64,000 bases of DNA from the NCBI GenBank assembly GCA_019633425.1, contig WSUB01000039.1, positions 218,614 through 282,613 on the forward strand. Reading direction: 5' to 3'. Of this stretch, positions 1 through 11,400 are shown piece by piece (the first letter of the stretch is position 1; each line of letters opens with the position of its first letter). This DNA comes from Tulasnella sp. 424 (Eukaryota; Basidiomycota; Agaricomycetes; Cantharellales; Tulasnellaceae). The notes beneath the pieces are model-generated. The model did not search any database. It saw only the letters and a program-made list of their open reading frames with translations, and was not told where the DNA came from. The position numbers and the translations under genes are program-made.

Positions 1-616
1 TTGGCCTAGTCAACCTAAAGCCCATTGTGCCTGGTCGTACGTAGGTCCTTTAAATATATTATACCTCTATTAAGTTTGCACCTCTGAACCATCCTGCTAT
101 GTTATTGGTACCTTTTCCAGACATTCTGGTAGTCCCGAAGCGAGTCGTCCCTCGTCTAGCTGACCTAACACGTGAAGAGATCACGGACCTTTTTGGATCT
201 GCTCAACGAATTGGGCAAGTGGTGGAGCGGGAATACAAAGCAGAATCCTTGACCGTGGCCTGCCAGGTACCTTCATCGCCGAAAGTCGGCAAACGAGGTG
301 ACTTGCGCTAAACAAACCTTGTTCACAGGACGGCCCAGCTGCTGGACAATCCGTGCCCCACGTACATATTCACGTACTACCGCGAAAATGGGTCGATTTC
401 GGGGGCAACAATGACGCTGTTTATCCGGCCCTGGATGAAACCGAGTCTTCCATGTTGGATGACATCGCCACAACGGCACCAGAACCACACAAGCATCGAG
501 GGAGACCACAACTAAAAGTTGACAATGAGTCAAGGAAGCCTAGGACACTGGAGGAGATGGAGGAGGAGGCTGTATGGTTAAAGGGATTCTTTAAAGACGA
601 TGAGCCTCAGGCTTGA
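1..616 (+). CDS. Fhit-type HIT hydrolase (dinucleoside triphosphatase), 5' partial
   Basis: This is the C-terminal part of a histidine-triad protein of the Fhit/Hnt2 branch, which hydrolyses diadenosine polyphosphates such as Ap3A. I read exons <1-36, 121-266 and 329-616. The first junction rebuilds a PGHILVVPKR motif: the His codon is split as c36 + ac121-122. The second joins SLTVACQ to DGPAAGQSVPHVHIHVLPRK, which holds the catalytic His-x-His-x-His triad. The window starts inside the gene at GLVNLKPIVP, so the N-terminal strands are missing. After the triad there is a charged tail with EEMEEEAVWLKGFF, as in fungal Fhit proteins. Introns are 84 and 62 bases. Family assignment is very secure; the exact substrate is inferred from the family. 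Confidence 0.93.
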
Positions 617-684
617 GTCGACCCAGAAGACACTCACAGGTAGACCGGAAGACATGTGATTGGGAGAATATGTACATACAAAAT

Positions 685-1530
685 TTATGGAGCTCTCCCT
701 CCCGCTGCTTGCCCCGCTTGTGTCTTCAAAACATCCATAACAACCGTGGCTCTGTCCCTCGTGTTCTTCCCCTCCTTGAAAATGGCGTTGACTTGCTCTG
801 TCAGCGCCTCTAGTTTGGGATCGGTATCCGTCTGAGCAGAGTCCAGTAGAGTCTCGGCGTCGGTGGCATCCGGGTTCAAAGGCAATGCTCCTAACCCTGT
901 GGCCTTGAGCTCATCGTACAGGGCACCCAATGCGGATCTTAGGGCTTGTAAATTGGCTGTAAGGATAAAAATCGGCGATGGATTTAGATAAGCAAGACTC
1001 ATTCAGACGAAGCATCTTCACCTGTGGTCTGCGTGGGCTCTGCGTGCTGTTCAAATGCTCTGGTTCTATGACAAGCGAGAAAAGGTTTGTAACATCATCT
1101 CCCCTAGGAATACATCAGAGCAAACATACATCCCATCGAGCGCATTTCTTGCGAATGCCTCGATCTGTGGTATATCCTGAGTGGCTACCTTCTCCAAGGA
1201 TGCCATGAAGCTCTGAACAGGATCCGCCGAGGGTTGGCCGAACGCGGGCAAAGCAAACGACCCTGGAACCCCGAGAGCCCCCGCACTCCCAGCAAGAAGA
1301 CTCAGGCTGGGAGTCCCAGCGTTCCCTTGAAGAAGAGTCATAGGGCTTGCGCCCGCGGCGGCATTAAGAACAGACGCATCGGGTACACCACCCAGTGCTG
1401 CATTGCTTAGTGCCTGAGCGTACTGCTGTTGTATTCGTAGCTGAGCAGCCGCAGCGTTGAAGTTGGTTCCTTCTGGCACAGAGAATATGTTATTGTTCGC
1501 ATTTGAACCTGGCAGCATCCTAACGATCAC
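685..1530 (-). CDS. unrecognised alanine-rich protein, first-copy locus
   Basis: I do not recognise the family. Exons on the minus strand are 1530(or 1518)-1130, 1065-1022 and 956-685, and all joins keep frame with GT-AG borders. The first exon is rich in Ala, Asn and Gln (for example NAAAAQLRIQQQYAQALSNA). The spliced middle reads IEAFARNALDGITRAFEQHA and the C-terminus looks helical (LRSALGALYDELKATG, LEALTEQVNAIFKEG). The start is uncertain: ATG at 1530 and 1518 are possible and an upstream exon cannot be excluded. A further open frame at 1925-1680 is not preserved in the duplicated copy (an in-frame stop appears in one of the two), so I treat it as promoter rather than coding. The 5' part, from about 1188 upward, is duplicated at 4491-5070. 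Confidence 0.5.
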
Positions 1531-2030
1531 TTGTTGTTATGTGAGGAGTTGAAGGCGCGAGAGAGATGGAATCCACGGTTCACATTATGTAAGAAATTAC
1601 CCACATCCTGATTTCCGCTTTCGTCAGGCAAAAGCTCGGTCGATTGGTCTCTACGCGATTCGCCAAGAAGGTTACCTTCTCATGAGCGCAGCTTGCAGAA
1701 CCCAAAAACGCAATTTACTCCTCCGTCCTTCTCCCGAGTCTGCGCACTCGGCTCACCAATTAGGATCTTCGGACCCACGATGTCAGAGTCAAAAGTCTTG
1801 GCACCTTCTTGGCGGACCGACGGATATAGGACACGGGCCGCACCAGTATGAAAGATGAAGTACGCGTGCCTGCGTAGAGTTCGAGAGAGCAGCTGTTCAA
1901 CACTGCGGCCCGTTTCAAATGTCATTGCCGAAGGCTCAGGACGCTTAATTCACGGAATACGTCGAGCCCATTAGCAAAACCGCTGCGGACCTGTTTGAAA
2001 GAATTTCAGGAATTGGCACAAAATATGTGG

Positions 2031-2059
2031 CGGCCCGGACCCTGCTGCGGGCATAAAAG
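2031..2059 (+). promoter_or_regulatory. core promoter of lyase copy A (conserved GC box and TATA-like box)
   Basis: Upstream of the lyase start at 2120 the sequence carries cggcccggacc (2031-2041) and a TATA-like cataaaag (2052-2059). Both elements sit at the same spacing before the second lyase copy (5341-5351, 5362-5368) although bases around them have drifted, which supports function. The TATA-like box lies about 60 bases before the ATG. Confidence 0.55.
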
Positions 2060-2119
2060 CTGAGCGGGATGTGTACCGCCGGTATCCTCAATCATTGGAT
2101 AACCCAAGCCATCATTCTA

Positions 2120-4275
2120 ATGCGCAACTCCAAAATCGCGTCGCTCGCCCCCGTCTTGTTGGCGTTTCTTGCAAGAGTTGTCGTTGCGGATGTAGCAGTG
2201 TATGGACAATGTGGTGGAGTATGTCCCAGCTTACTGGCACACGCACGCCGCGGTTCGCATGCTTAGCCTCATGTGTTTTAGTTGACCTACACAGGCGAGA
2301 CTACCTGCGTGTCTGGAAGCGTATGCACGTACCAAAACGACTATTATTCGCAATGGTGAGTATTATTCCCTATCGAACCTGAGACCACGGGATGACAGAT
2401 GATACCTAGCGTTCCCGATACCGCTGCGACTACCACAACTACTTCCAAGGCCACGACCGCCACAACTACCACTAATTCGTCGTCAACTTCTACCTCCAAA
2501 ACCTCAACCACCACAACTACCACGAAATCAAGCACAACCACGACGACTACGAGGTCGTCCACGACTTCGACAACGTCAAAGACCTCCACAACATCTTCTT
2601 CTGCTTCTGCAGCTGTGAGTAACGTATCATATTTTGCGTACCGAACCCACTCAGCCAAGGGCGAATCTAGGCTTCTGGTCTCTATGTCGCAACCACAGGC
2701 AGCGATTCCAACCCTGGAACGCTTGCATCTCCGTTCCTCACCATCCAGAAGGGCGTCGACACTGCCACTGCAGGCACCACCATCTACATCCGTGCTGGTA
2801 CTTACTCTCCTTCCACAAACATCAAGATCAGCAAGAACGGAACCTCCACCGCTCGCTACACCGTTAAGAACTACAACGGCGAGAAAGTCATTGTTGATGG
2901 TGAAAACCTGACCGGTACTCCAGCAGATCTCGGTGCCTCATTGGCCGATAAAGATCGTGGCGTCTTCCATATCAATGGATACTACTGGACATTCAGCGGT
3001 CTCGAAATCATCAACGGTCCATACGCCATCTATTCTCGAGATGCCTCGTACAACACCTATGAGAACTTGATCGTCCATGACAACTACGAGAGCGGTACAA
3101 TCTCTCCAGATTTGAGATATTCGCAGCTCGCTGACATAGCGTGTTCCATCTAGGTGTTCAAATCCAGGGTGCTGCCAGCTACAACACGATCATCAACTTG
3201 GATTCGTACAGGAACCGCGGTAAGTTACTATCCTGACTGCTGGAGAGCTCCTCCCCCCTTCCCCTCATAGTGCTGACACCTTAATGCTTCAGACCCTCGA
3301 AAGAACGGTGAATCAGCCGACGGCCTTGCGATCAAGGAAGGAAGCGGAGTTGGTAATGTCGTTCGTGGAGCTCGACTCTGGGATAACAGCGACGACGGAC
3401 TTGACTTCTGGTACGAGTTGGGACTTGACAAAACCTAAACGGGTCACGCTGAACACGATTTCTACCATCTAGGGAGTTCACGTCTCCAATCACAGTCGAA
3501 TACTCTTACTCTTGGGGCAATGGCTTCAACAGGTGAGGGTTCCTCGCAAAGCAGCCCGAAGCCGGCCTCACTCAACCCTTCGTTTCTAGATGGAACTTCA
3601 CAGATTTCACAGGTGACGGCAACGGCTTCAAGGTAACGTAGAAACGATGTTGATCTAATTGCTTAAACTCGACTAACGAGCTCTCTAGTTTGGAGGTGGC
3701 AATGGAGATACCGCCGTCGCACATGTGTTCAGAAATTGCATGGCCTTTAGTAACGCTGTTGGTCCGTACTCGTTTGCCAGATATTTAGCGATTCTTGGAC
3801 ACTCAACCCTTCTATTCGATATTTGAATAGCTGGATTCATCGACAATACTCAGAAGGGTGCCCACACTGTCGACCACAACACCGCATGGAACAACCCTAG
3901 CAGTGGCTTCGACTTTGAGGACTCAACACCCACCCTGACTGTGCGTTCACATGTTTTTGAACCATGATCCCCTGTATCGACTTGCTAACCCCGAATTCGA
4001 TTCAGTATAACCTTGCTGTGTCGAACAACCCCAACTTCAAAGCGCCCACCAGCGGCGGCAGCCAGACCGGGAACTCTTGGCAGAGCGGAACCTGGTCCAA
4101 CTCATCGTTCAAGAGCACAGACGCCACTACCCTTCAGGGAGCAAGGTACGTGAAACCTTCAAAACATGGATTAGATAGCTGATGTATCTCTTCTAGAAAC
4201 TCGGACGGAACTGTCAAGGCATCGGACTTCCTGCTTCCGGCCAGCGGTGCTAGCATTGGAGCCGTATACCAGTAG
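2120..4275 (+). CDS. secreted CBM1-polysaccharide lyase (PL9-like beta-helix), copy A
   Basis: Predicted extracellular pectin-degrading enzyme of 496 residues. Exons: 2120-2218, 2282-2355, 2410-2614, 2671-3094, 3154-3219, 3293-3410, 3473-3532, 3590-3632, 3689-3761, 3831-3940, 4006-4145, 4197-4275; every junction keeps frame. Order: signal peptide (MRNSKIASLAPVLLAFLARV), CBM1 module (YGQCGG ... TTCVSGSVC ... NDYYSQC) split by an intron, a Thr/Ser linker of about 65 residues, then a right-handed beta-helix starting GLYVATTGSDSNPGT. NSDDGLDFW fits the calcium-binding Asp pair and GNGFKFGG the catalytic Lys region of PL9 lyases; HVFRNCMAFSNAVGGF follows. The ATG at 2120 is chosen because it opens directly into the signal peptide. 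CBM1 would anchor the enzyme to plant wall cellulose. The PL9 assignment comes from motif recall and should be searched. Confidence 0.88.
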
Positions 4276-4486
4276 TCGTCTCCATATGTCTGCAAATACG
4301 CACGCTGTAGATGCTAGCTGCCTTTTATTGAAGTTACTAGCTTTGCCTCTCGTGTCGGCCGTGCTTCTCACTTAAAACGATATCACTGGGGGCGATCTGT
4401 CGACGACTTAACAGGCGTTGTGACCCCAGGCACCGACATTGCCTCCGCGACGTAATCAATCAGAGTTGGGAAGCATACAATTCATT

Positions 4487-5070
4487 TCACGTGGTCACCT
4501 TCTCCAGTGACGCTAACAAACGCTGAACAGGGTCCGCCGACGATTGACCGAATCCAGGCAGAGCGAACGACCATGAGACCCCAAGAGTCCCAGCACCTCC
4601 AGCTAAAAGACCCAGATTTGGAGCACAAGCATTCTCTTGAAGAAGTGCCATAGGGCTTGCTCCTGCCGCAGCGGCAGCGTTCAGAACAGTAGCGTCAAGT
4701 AACCCCGCCAGTGCGGCGTTGCTTAGTGTTTGAGCGATTGCTGTTGCATCCATAGCTGAGCAGCTGTAGTGTTAAAAGTAGCTCCTTCTGGAAGAGAGAA
4801 GATGCTGTTGTTTGGATTTGAGACTGGCAGCATTCCAATCGTCAGTTGCTTTTGTTGAGTGGACCGGAGGCGTCGGAGAAATGGGTTCCACGGTTTGGGT
4901 GGTGTAATATATCCCAGTACTCCACCCTGCGTTAATTTTGCCCAGGCAAAAGCTCGGTCGATGGGTCTCTGAGGGCCGTTCGCCAAGAAAATTACCCTCT
5001 CATGAACGCAGTCTGCAGAATCATAAAGCCCAATTTTCTCCTCCGTCCTTCTCCCGAGTTGCCTCGCCAA
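4487..5070 (-). pseudogene. truncated duplicate of the alanine-rich gene
   Basis: This is the 5' part of the gene at 685-1530, carried along by the tandem duplication. It keeps MLPVSNPNNSIFSLPEGAT and GASPMALLQENA, but a frameshift near 4740 splits it into two overlapping frames (5070-4723 and 4753-4487). The coding sequence ends at the duplication junction after LASLEKVTT, so the two downstream exons are missing. It is read as a by-product of the segmental duplication and probably non-functional. Confidence 0.75.
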
Positions 5071-5340
5071 TCAACTAACGAGAGTCTTCGGCAAGATGTC
5101 AGTGTGAAAAAGCCTTGGCACCTTCTTGGCTGACTGATGGATATAGGAAACGGGCCGCACTAACGTGAAAGAAGAAGCATGAGTGCCCCTGTGGACATTG
5201 AAGAAACATAAATTTAACGCGGCGGCCCGCTTCAAAAGCTCATTCCTAGGGCTCAGGACGCTTAATTCACGGGAGACGTCGAGTCCGCGAGCGACTGGGC
5301 ATATTCAAAGAATCTGCAGACACTAGCGCAATATTTGCAG

Positions 5341-5368
5341 CGGCCCGGACCCTACAGTAGGCATAAAA
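5341..5368 (+). promoter_or_regulatory. core promoter of lyase copy B
   Basis: Same layout as copy A: cggcccggacc at 5341-5351, then the TATA-like cataaaaa at 5362-5369, about 60 bases before the ATG at 5427. Confidence 0.5.
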
Positions 5369-5426
5369 ACTGAGCGGGAACTACACCGGGAACCTCAACT
5401 GTAGGATAACCCAAGCCACCATTCCA

Positions 5427-7752
5427 ATGCTCAACTCTAAAATCGCATCGCTCGCCCCCGTCTTGTTGGCGTTTCTTGCAAGAGTTGTCGTTGCAGATGT
5501 ACCGCTGTATGGACAATGCGGTGGGGTATGTCCCAGCTTACTGGCACACGCCAGCCGCAGTTCGCATGCTTAGCAGCTTGATTGTGTTTTAGTCGACCTA
5601 CACAGGCGAGACAACCTGCGTGTCTGGTAGCGTATGCACATACCAAAACGACTTCTATTCGCAATGGTGAGTACTGATTTCCGTCGAACTTGAGACCACG
5701 GTATAACAGATGATACGTAGCGTTCCTGGTACGGCCGCGACTACCACAACTACTTCCAAAGCCACAACCACCACAACTACTTCCAAGGCCACAACCACCA
5801 CAACTACCACTAAATCGTCATCAACTTCTACCTCCAAAGCGTCGACGACCACAACTACCACGAAGTCGAGCTCAACCACGACGACTACTAAGTCGTCCAC
5901 GACAACATCTTCTACCGCTCCGGCAACTGTGAGTAACGTATCATATTATTGCGTGCCAAGTCCACTCAACCAAGGGCGAATCTAGGGTTCTGGTCTTTAT
6001 GTCGCAACCACAGGCAGCGACTCCAACCCTGGAACGCTTGCATCTCCGTTCCTCACCATCCAGAAGGGCGTCGACACTGCCACTGCAGGCACCACCATCT
6101 ACATCCGTGCTGGTACTTACTCTCCTTCCACAAACATCAAGATCAGCAAGAGNNNNNNNNNNNNNNNNNNNNNNNNNNNNNNNNNNNNNNNNNNNNNNNN
6201 NNNNNNNNNNNNNNNNNNNNNNNNNNNNNNNNNNNNNNNNNNNNNNNNNNACACTGCCACTGCAGGCACCACCATCTACATCCGTGCTGGTACTTACTCT
6301 CCTTCCACAAACATCAAGATCAGCAAGAGTGGAACCTCCAGCGCTCGTTACACTGTCAAGAACTACAACGGCGAGAAGGTCATTGTTGATGGTGAAAACC
6401 TGACCGGCACCCCAGCAGATCTCAATGCCTCATTGGCCGATAAAGATCGTGGCGTCTTCCATATCAATGGAAACTACTGGACATTCAGTGGTCTCGAAAT
6501 CATCAACGGCCCATACGCCATCTATTCTCGAGATGCCTCGTACAACACCTATGAGAATTTGGTCGTCCATGACAACTACGAGAGCGGTACGATCTCTCTA
6601 GGTTCGAGATATTCGTAGCTTGCTGACACAACGTGTCCCATTTAGGTGTTCAAATCCAGGGTGCTGCCAGCTACAACACGATTATCAACTTAGATTCGTA
6701 CAGAAACCGCGGTAGGTCATCTAGACCCCCACCCCGCCTTCATAGTTCTGACGCCTTTATGTTTCAGACCCTCGAAAGAACGGCGAATCTGCTGACGGCA
6801 TTGCAATCAAGGAAGGAAGCGGAGAGGGTAATGTTATTCGTGGAGCTCGACTCTGGGAGAACAGCGACGACGGACTTGACTTCTGGTACGAGCTGAGACT
6901 TGGCAACACTCAAACGGGTCACGCTGAACACGACCTTTACCGTCTAGGATGTTCACATCTCCCATCACAGTCGAATACTCTTACTCCTGGGGCAATGGCT
7001 TTAACAGGTGAGGGTTCGTTGCAAAGCAGCCCGAAGACGGACCCACTCAATCCTTTGTTTCTAGATGGGGCTTCACAGACTTCACGGGTGACGGCAACGG
7101 CTTCAAGGTAAAGCAAAAACGACGTGAATATAGCCGCGTAGAACTTTATTAACGAGCTCTCTAGTTTGGAGGTGGCCTTGGAGATGTTGCCGTCTCCCAT
7201 ACCTTCAGGAATTGCATGGCCTGGAGTAACGCTGTTGGTCCGTGCTCGTCGGCCAGATGTTCAGCTTTTCTTAGCACGCTCAGCCTTTCTATTTGATCTT
7301 TGAATAGCCGGATTCATCGACAATAATCAGAAGGGAAACCACGTCGTCGACCACAACACCGCATGGAGCAACCCTAGCAATGGCTTCGACTTCCAAGACT
7401 CGACACCCAAACTCACTGTGAGTTTACATATCTTCGAACCATGAAGTCTGTACAGAGCTATTCATCATGAACTCGATGCAGTATAACCTCGCAGTGTCGA
7501 ACAACCCCAACTTCAAAGCACCCACCAGCGGCGGTAGCCAGACCGGTAACTCTTGGCAGAGCGGAACCTGGTCCAACGCATCGCTCAAGAGCACAGACGC
7601 CACCACCCTCAAGGGACCAAGGTACGTGAAAGCCCTCAAAACATGGATCGGATAGCTGATGCATCTTTTGTAGAAACTCGGACGGAACTGTCAAGGCATC
7701 GGACTTCCTGCTTCCGGCCAGCGGTGCTAGCATCGGAGCCGTGTACCAGTAA
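5427..7752 (+). CDS. secreted CBM1-polysaccharide lyase (PL9-like), copy B, interrupted by assembly gap
   Basis: Near-identical paralogue of the copy A lyase with the same signal peptide, CBM1 (YGQCGG ... SVCTYQNDFYSQC), Thr/Ser linker, beta-helix and intron positions. The linker differs in length and repeat composition (SKATTTTTTSKATT repeat). Catalytic-region motifs are kept: NSDDGLDFW and GNGFKFGG. Changes include DFWMFTSP for DFWEFTSP and GGGLGDVAVSHTFRNC for GGGNGDTAVAHVFRNC. The run of 98 Ns (6153-6250) lies in the fourth exon. Because 6074-6152 is repeated exactly at 6251-6329, the Ns plus one repeat are probably not real and the true exon is probably continuous. With that caveat the gene looks intact to its TAA at 7750-7752. 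Confidence 0.82.
6074..6329. other. assembly gap (98 N) flanked by an exact 79-base repeat
   Basis: Bases 6153-6250 are N. The 79 bases before the gap (6074-6152) are identical to the 79 after it (6251-6329). This is what an unmerged contig overlap padded by a scaffolder looks like, rather than a biological duplication. Confidence 0.9.
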
Positions 7753-7977
7753 TCGTCTCCGTATGTCTGCAAATACGCACGCTGTAGATACTAGTTGCCC
7801 TTTATCGAATCTATTAGATTTTTCTCGAGTCGGCCGTGTTTCTCACCTAAACCGATATCATTCGGAGCGATGTGCCAGTGTCGACGACCTAGCAGGCATT
7901 GTGACCCCAGGCACCGACATTGCCTCCACGACGTAACAGAATCAGCCAGAGTTAGGAAGCATACGGTTCATTTCACA

Positions 7978-8447
7978 AGATAAGACCTAACGTCTATTTT
8001 AATTGTAACCTATCTACGAAAGAGCGGTTTCAAAGCGAGATGTGGAACGATGATGACATGACTGCGAATGAAAGTAAGAGAAGCCGGAACGAAAGATGGT
8101 GAGATGTGATGCAGAAGACGTGCAAGAGTATAAGTTTGATAGAAAGGGAAGATGGCGGTGCATGAGCAATGTAAAAGGATGACAAGTTCTTTTTTTTTTG
8201 TAATTTAGTGATCTGGAGTGGAGAAAAAGCGAGGAGATGCGGATTGCGATATCAATGAGCGAAGAAGAGCTGCTTGGAAAAGTTGATGAGTTTAAACGGT
8301 GACAGTGGAGGGCAAACAGTCCAAACTAGTCCCAAATGAAGAGGATGCTTAAGCTGATCGAGCGAGAAGCCATACCAAGCGAAAATCAAGAATGCCCGAC
8401 ACTCGTCGTGAGTGATGTTGGGCGTTTTAGGGGTGCCCGGAGGAGCC
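7978..8447. other. intergenic, no gene seen
   Basis: Sequence between the 3' flank of lyase copy B and the stop codon of the Pumilio gene. It includes a short T tract near 8190-8200 and is AT-richer than the flanking exons. It probably holds the 3' UTR of the minus-strand Pumilio transcript; no coding frame has family features. Confidence 0.5.
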
Positions 8448-11400
8448 TCATTCGGACGCGGATGCTGAAACGATAGCGCCGTTACCTCCCGTGCCGGGAC
8501 GCATGCGTTCGAACATCCAGACAATGCGAGAGCCGGATTTGTTGCCCTTGAGAGTGACAACGTGTTTTTTGAGCTGAGGAGTGACGGAAAGTCAGTATTG
8601 CGGAAAGAATTGACAGGAATGACTGAACGCGTACGGCGGCATCGAGTCTCCTGCGTTGTTCCGTAGATGCCTGGCAAGCGTGGAACACCAAACGTCAGCA
8701 GCAGCTGATGGGTGTCGTCGAAGCTTACCATCGGAGCGAGTTGAGTAACAAATTGACTTCCATTGTTGTTGAGCGCCAAATCGACGAGGAGGGGACGACG
8801 CCCACTAGGGAGTGAAAAGGTGTGCCACTCGTCAGCAATCTGAATCCAACCAGATTCTAGGCAAAATAATATCTACGTTTTGCCAGGTTCGCATAACCGG
8901 GTGACGAACACCTCGGCTGCTTCTTCCGGACAGACTTTCAGAGCTTTGTCGACGGACTTGATGGCTTGAGGGTCGGTGGCGTATTGGAGAAGCGAGGCGC
9001 CAAGCAGCGAGAGAGCACGAGAGCGATGTTCAGGAAGGCCGTGTTCGAGCACTGCGGAAGGTCTCTGTCAGCTTGACTCCTTATTTCTGGTCGCTATTTC
9101 GAATCCTCACTGTGTTGGATGACGAAAGAACCCCACTGGTCCTTGACGACGATAGAGAACCCTCGGAATATCTCCTCAAGGCAATCCTTGGTATCCTCTT
9201 CGACGCAGTTTTCAAACAGATGCTGAACCACAAGAGCTAGAGCCGAGAGACCAGAGCATCAGCGATCGCGCTTCGGTGATTACAAGCATGGGCTCACATC
9301 CAGTCTCGTGCGTAGCCAGTTCGACCCACCTCCCTCTAAGCGCGTTATTAACGTAGGCAAAGATGGGAGGAGCGGGTGGAGACCATGTGAGTTCCATGAT
9401 TCGACTCCAAACGTGCGAGGCGTGCTTGTTGATGAGCGTCACTGCTGGGTCGCCGTTGAGGAGTTCGTGCAAGACGAGGCGCTGGGTCCAGCGTTTCGAA
9501 ATCACAGACTGTCAGGCCCTATGAACTGATAGTTGGCAATACTCAAACACAGACCTTGATCTCTTCGTCGCATTCCAAGGCCTTTTGGACCTAATATTGA
9601 AGTGACAAAACATATCAGATAAGTTCGGGAACACCACTGCAAATGAAAAAGGTGGGCGCAGGGCCAAGAAACGTACCACATGAGTCCCATAGCAGTTCGT
9701 AGCAAGTTCGACGACGCGGCCCCTACACCACGTCAATCATTAGCCCGTCAGGCATCGTGCACCGAAGCGGCTCGTACCTCATAGCCATAGCGACTCTCCG
9801 CTTCTCCTCAGTCGTACATGGATCCTCAAGGCAGCGTTGACTAGAGTCGAACCCGGTCAGCCAAAGAACGTTGTCTCTGCGGTCAATATTCAGCTCACAA
9901 AGCCCAATTTCCAAACCGATTCGTCTATGTTGAAGGAAAATCCAAACACGAACGCATCAGTGCACCCAGGCGTTCGTCTATTTCCAAACAAGCGAGGCGT
10001 ACCATCATCTCAAACGCAAAGCTCAAAATCGCATCCAATATCCTGCGGCGCTCGGCAACATCTTGCGGACTGCTGCTCGAGCACGATTTGAGCTTTTGTT
10101 GAATGAATATGGACGCTTGTTGATCCATGTTTCGAACGATTCGGAAGACGAGCTGGCGGTATGGAGGTTCTGAGGTGGGCTGAAGGAGGGACATGAAGTT
10201 GATTGGCTAGAGAGGGATGGATATGAGAAGAAGTGGTCGGTCCTTCACTCGCATTCGTAGAGGGTATAATCGAGCCAGTAGACGTACCTCAACCGCACTA
10301 CCAGTTGATTTAGCGCCATTACTTGCACCAGCACCACCCCCTCCGGGGCCGACGGTGTCTCCTCCCTCTCCTTCACGTCCAGCTCCGAGCGCGGCCTCGC
10401 CATTCCTTCCCTTTCCAGCAGAAACGTTCCTCGACCTCGTTCCTTGCTGCTGACCACTACCGCTACCCACAGAAGCCACTGTCGCAGTCGCAGTCGTCGA
10501 CGGAGCGTCGGGTAAAGGCTTCGTACTCGGCGCGGCAGGATGAAGGGGTAGATAACCCGCCCCAAGACCCACCATCGCCGTAGACGCCGTCACTCTTGCA
10601 CCGAGGGAACCTCCGTAGGCCGACGGGCTTGGGAGAGAAGCTGGAGCGTGATGGTACAATGACGAGGGTGTTAAGCCGATTGAGGTGCTGCCATAGGGCG
10701 AACCGTACTGAGAGAGAGGTTGTTGCAGGCTTTGGAGCGAGTAGTATGTTGGAGAGGGCGGGATTGACGTTGACCGACGAGCGGAAAGGAGGGGAGGAGG
10801 AGGAAGTTGAATAGGAAGAGTGCGGAACGCGGATGCTTGCTGCTGCTGGAGTTGGCCACCCGCACTGGCAATGATGAGGTGGGTCTTCTGCTGATCCAAA
10901 ATCGCTTGCTTCAATTTAAGGTCCTCGATCTGAGATTGGAGTTCGGCGATCTTGGAGGCGGCGTCAGAAGTGGACGTAGGAGCGGTAGGAGTGCGGAGGG
11001 AGTCTTGAAGGTGCTGGTGGTGCTGGTGACGTTGTCGAGCAGAGAGTGAACCTTGGGTAGGCGTAGTTCCGTCCGAAGCTACGAAGCGTTTCGTTGCAAA
11101 CGCCGCCGTGGCATCTCCTCCCATAGCACCAGGAATAGCACCACCCATCCCACTGAACCCGAAACCAAATTCTCCAGTCACAGACCCGATGTTCAAACCT
11201 AGGCCTTCGTAGCCTCCAGGCAGTGAAGGCCTCCTCGACCCATCTCCGTACTGCGTTGCCCCGCCTCCAGCTGTTCCGCCACTGCTACGATAGCCCTGTA
11301 CGACGACCTTCTGGCTCTCCTTCTCCATCCTCTCAAGACCCGAGAAGTAATCCGCAACCAGCTGTCCATCACCACTAGCGGGTCCGTCTTCCTCCTTGGG

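Larger units (their letters stand above)
1188..4490. repeat. tandem segmental duplication, unit A
   Basis: This 3.3 kb unit recurs as 4491-7977. It contains the 5' part of the unrecognised minus-strand gene, the divergent promoter region and a whole CBM1-lyase gene with its 3' flank. The boundary is visible because the minus-strand gene aligns between units only up to the bases around 1190 and 4492 (gtggctaccttctccaa against gtggtcaccttctccag) and stops matching beyond. The 3' flanks at 4276-4490 and 7753-7977 match too. Confidence 0.9.
4491..7977. repeat. tandem segmental duplication, unit B
   Basis: Second copy of unit A, in direct orientation and immediately adjacent. It is longer mainly because of the N run and the 79-base duplicate beside it. 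Exons are better conserved than introns and intergenic flanks, as expected if the lyase remains under selection. Confidence 0.9.

Noticed and set aside
1680..1925. 81-codon minus frame upstream of the alanine-rich gene, at first taken as its N-terminus
   Set aside because: The matching region of the duplicated copy has different frames and stops, so conservation there fits promoter DNA rather than coding.
2344..2658. Val-rich minus frame opposite the lyase linker (and its twin at 5655-5900)
   Set aside because: It is the reverse complement of the Thr/Ser-coding linker and has no support of its own.
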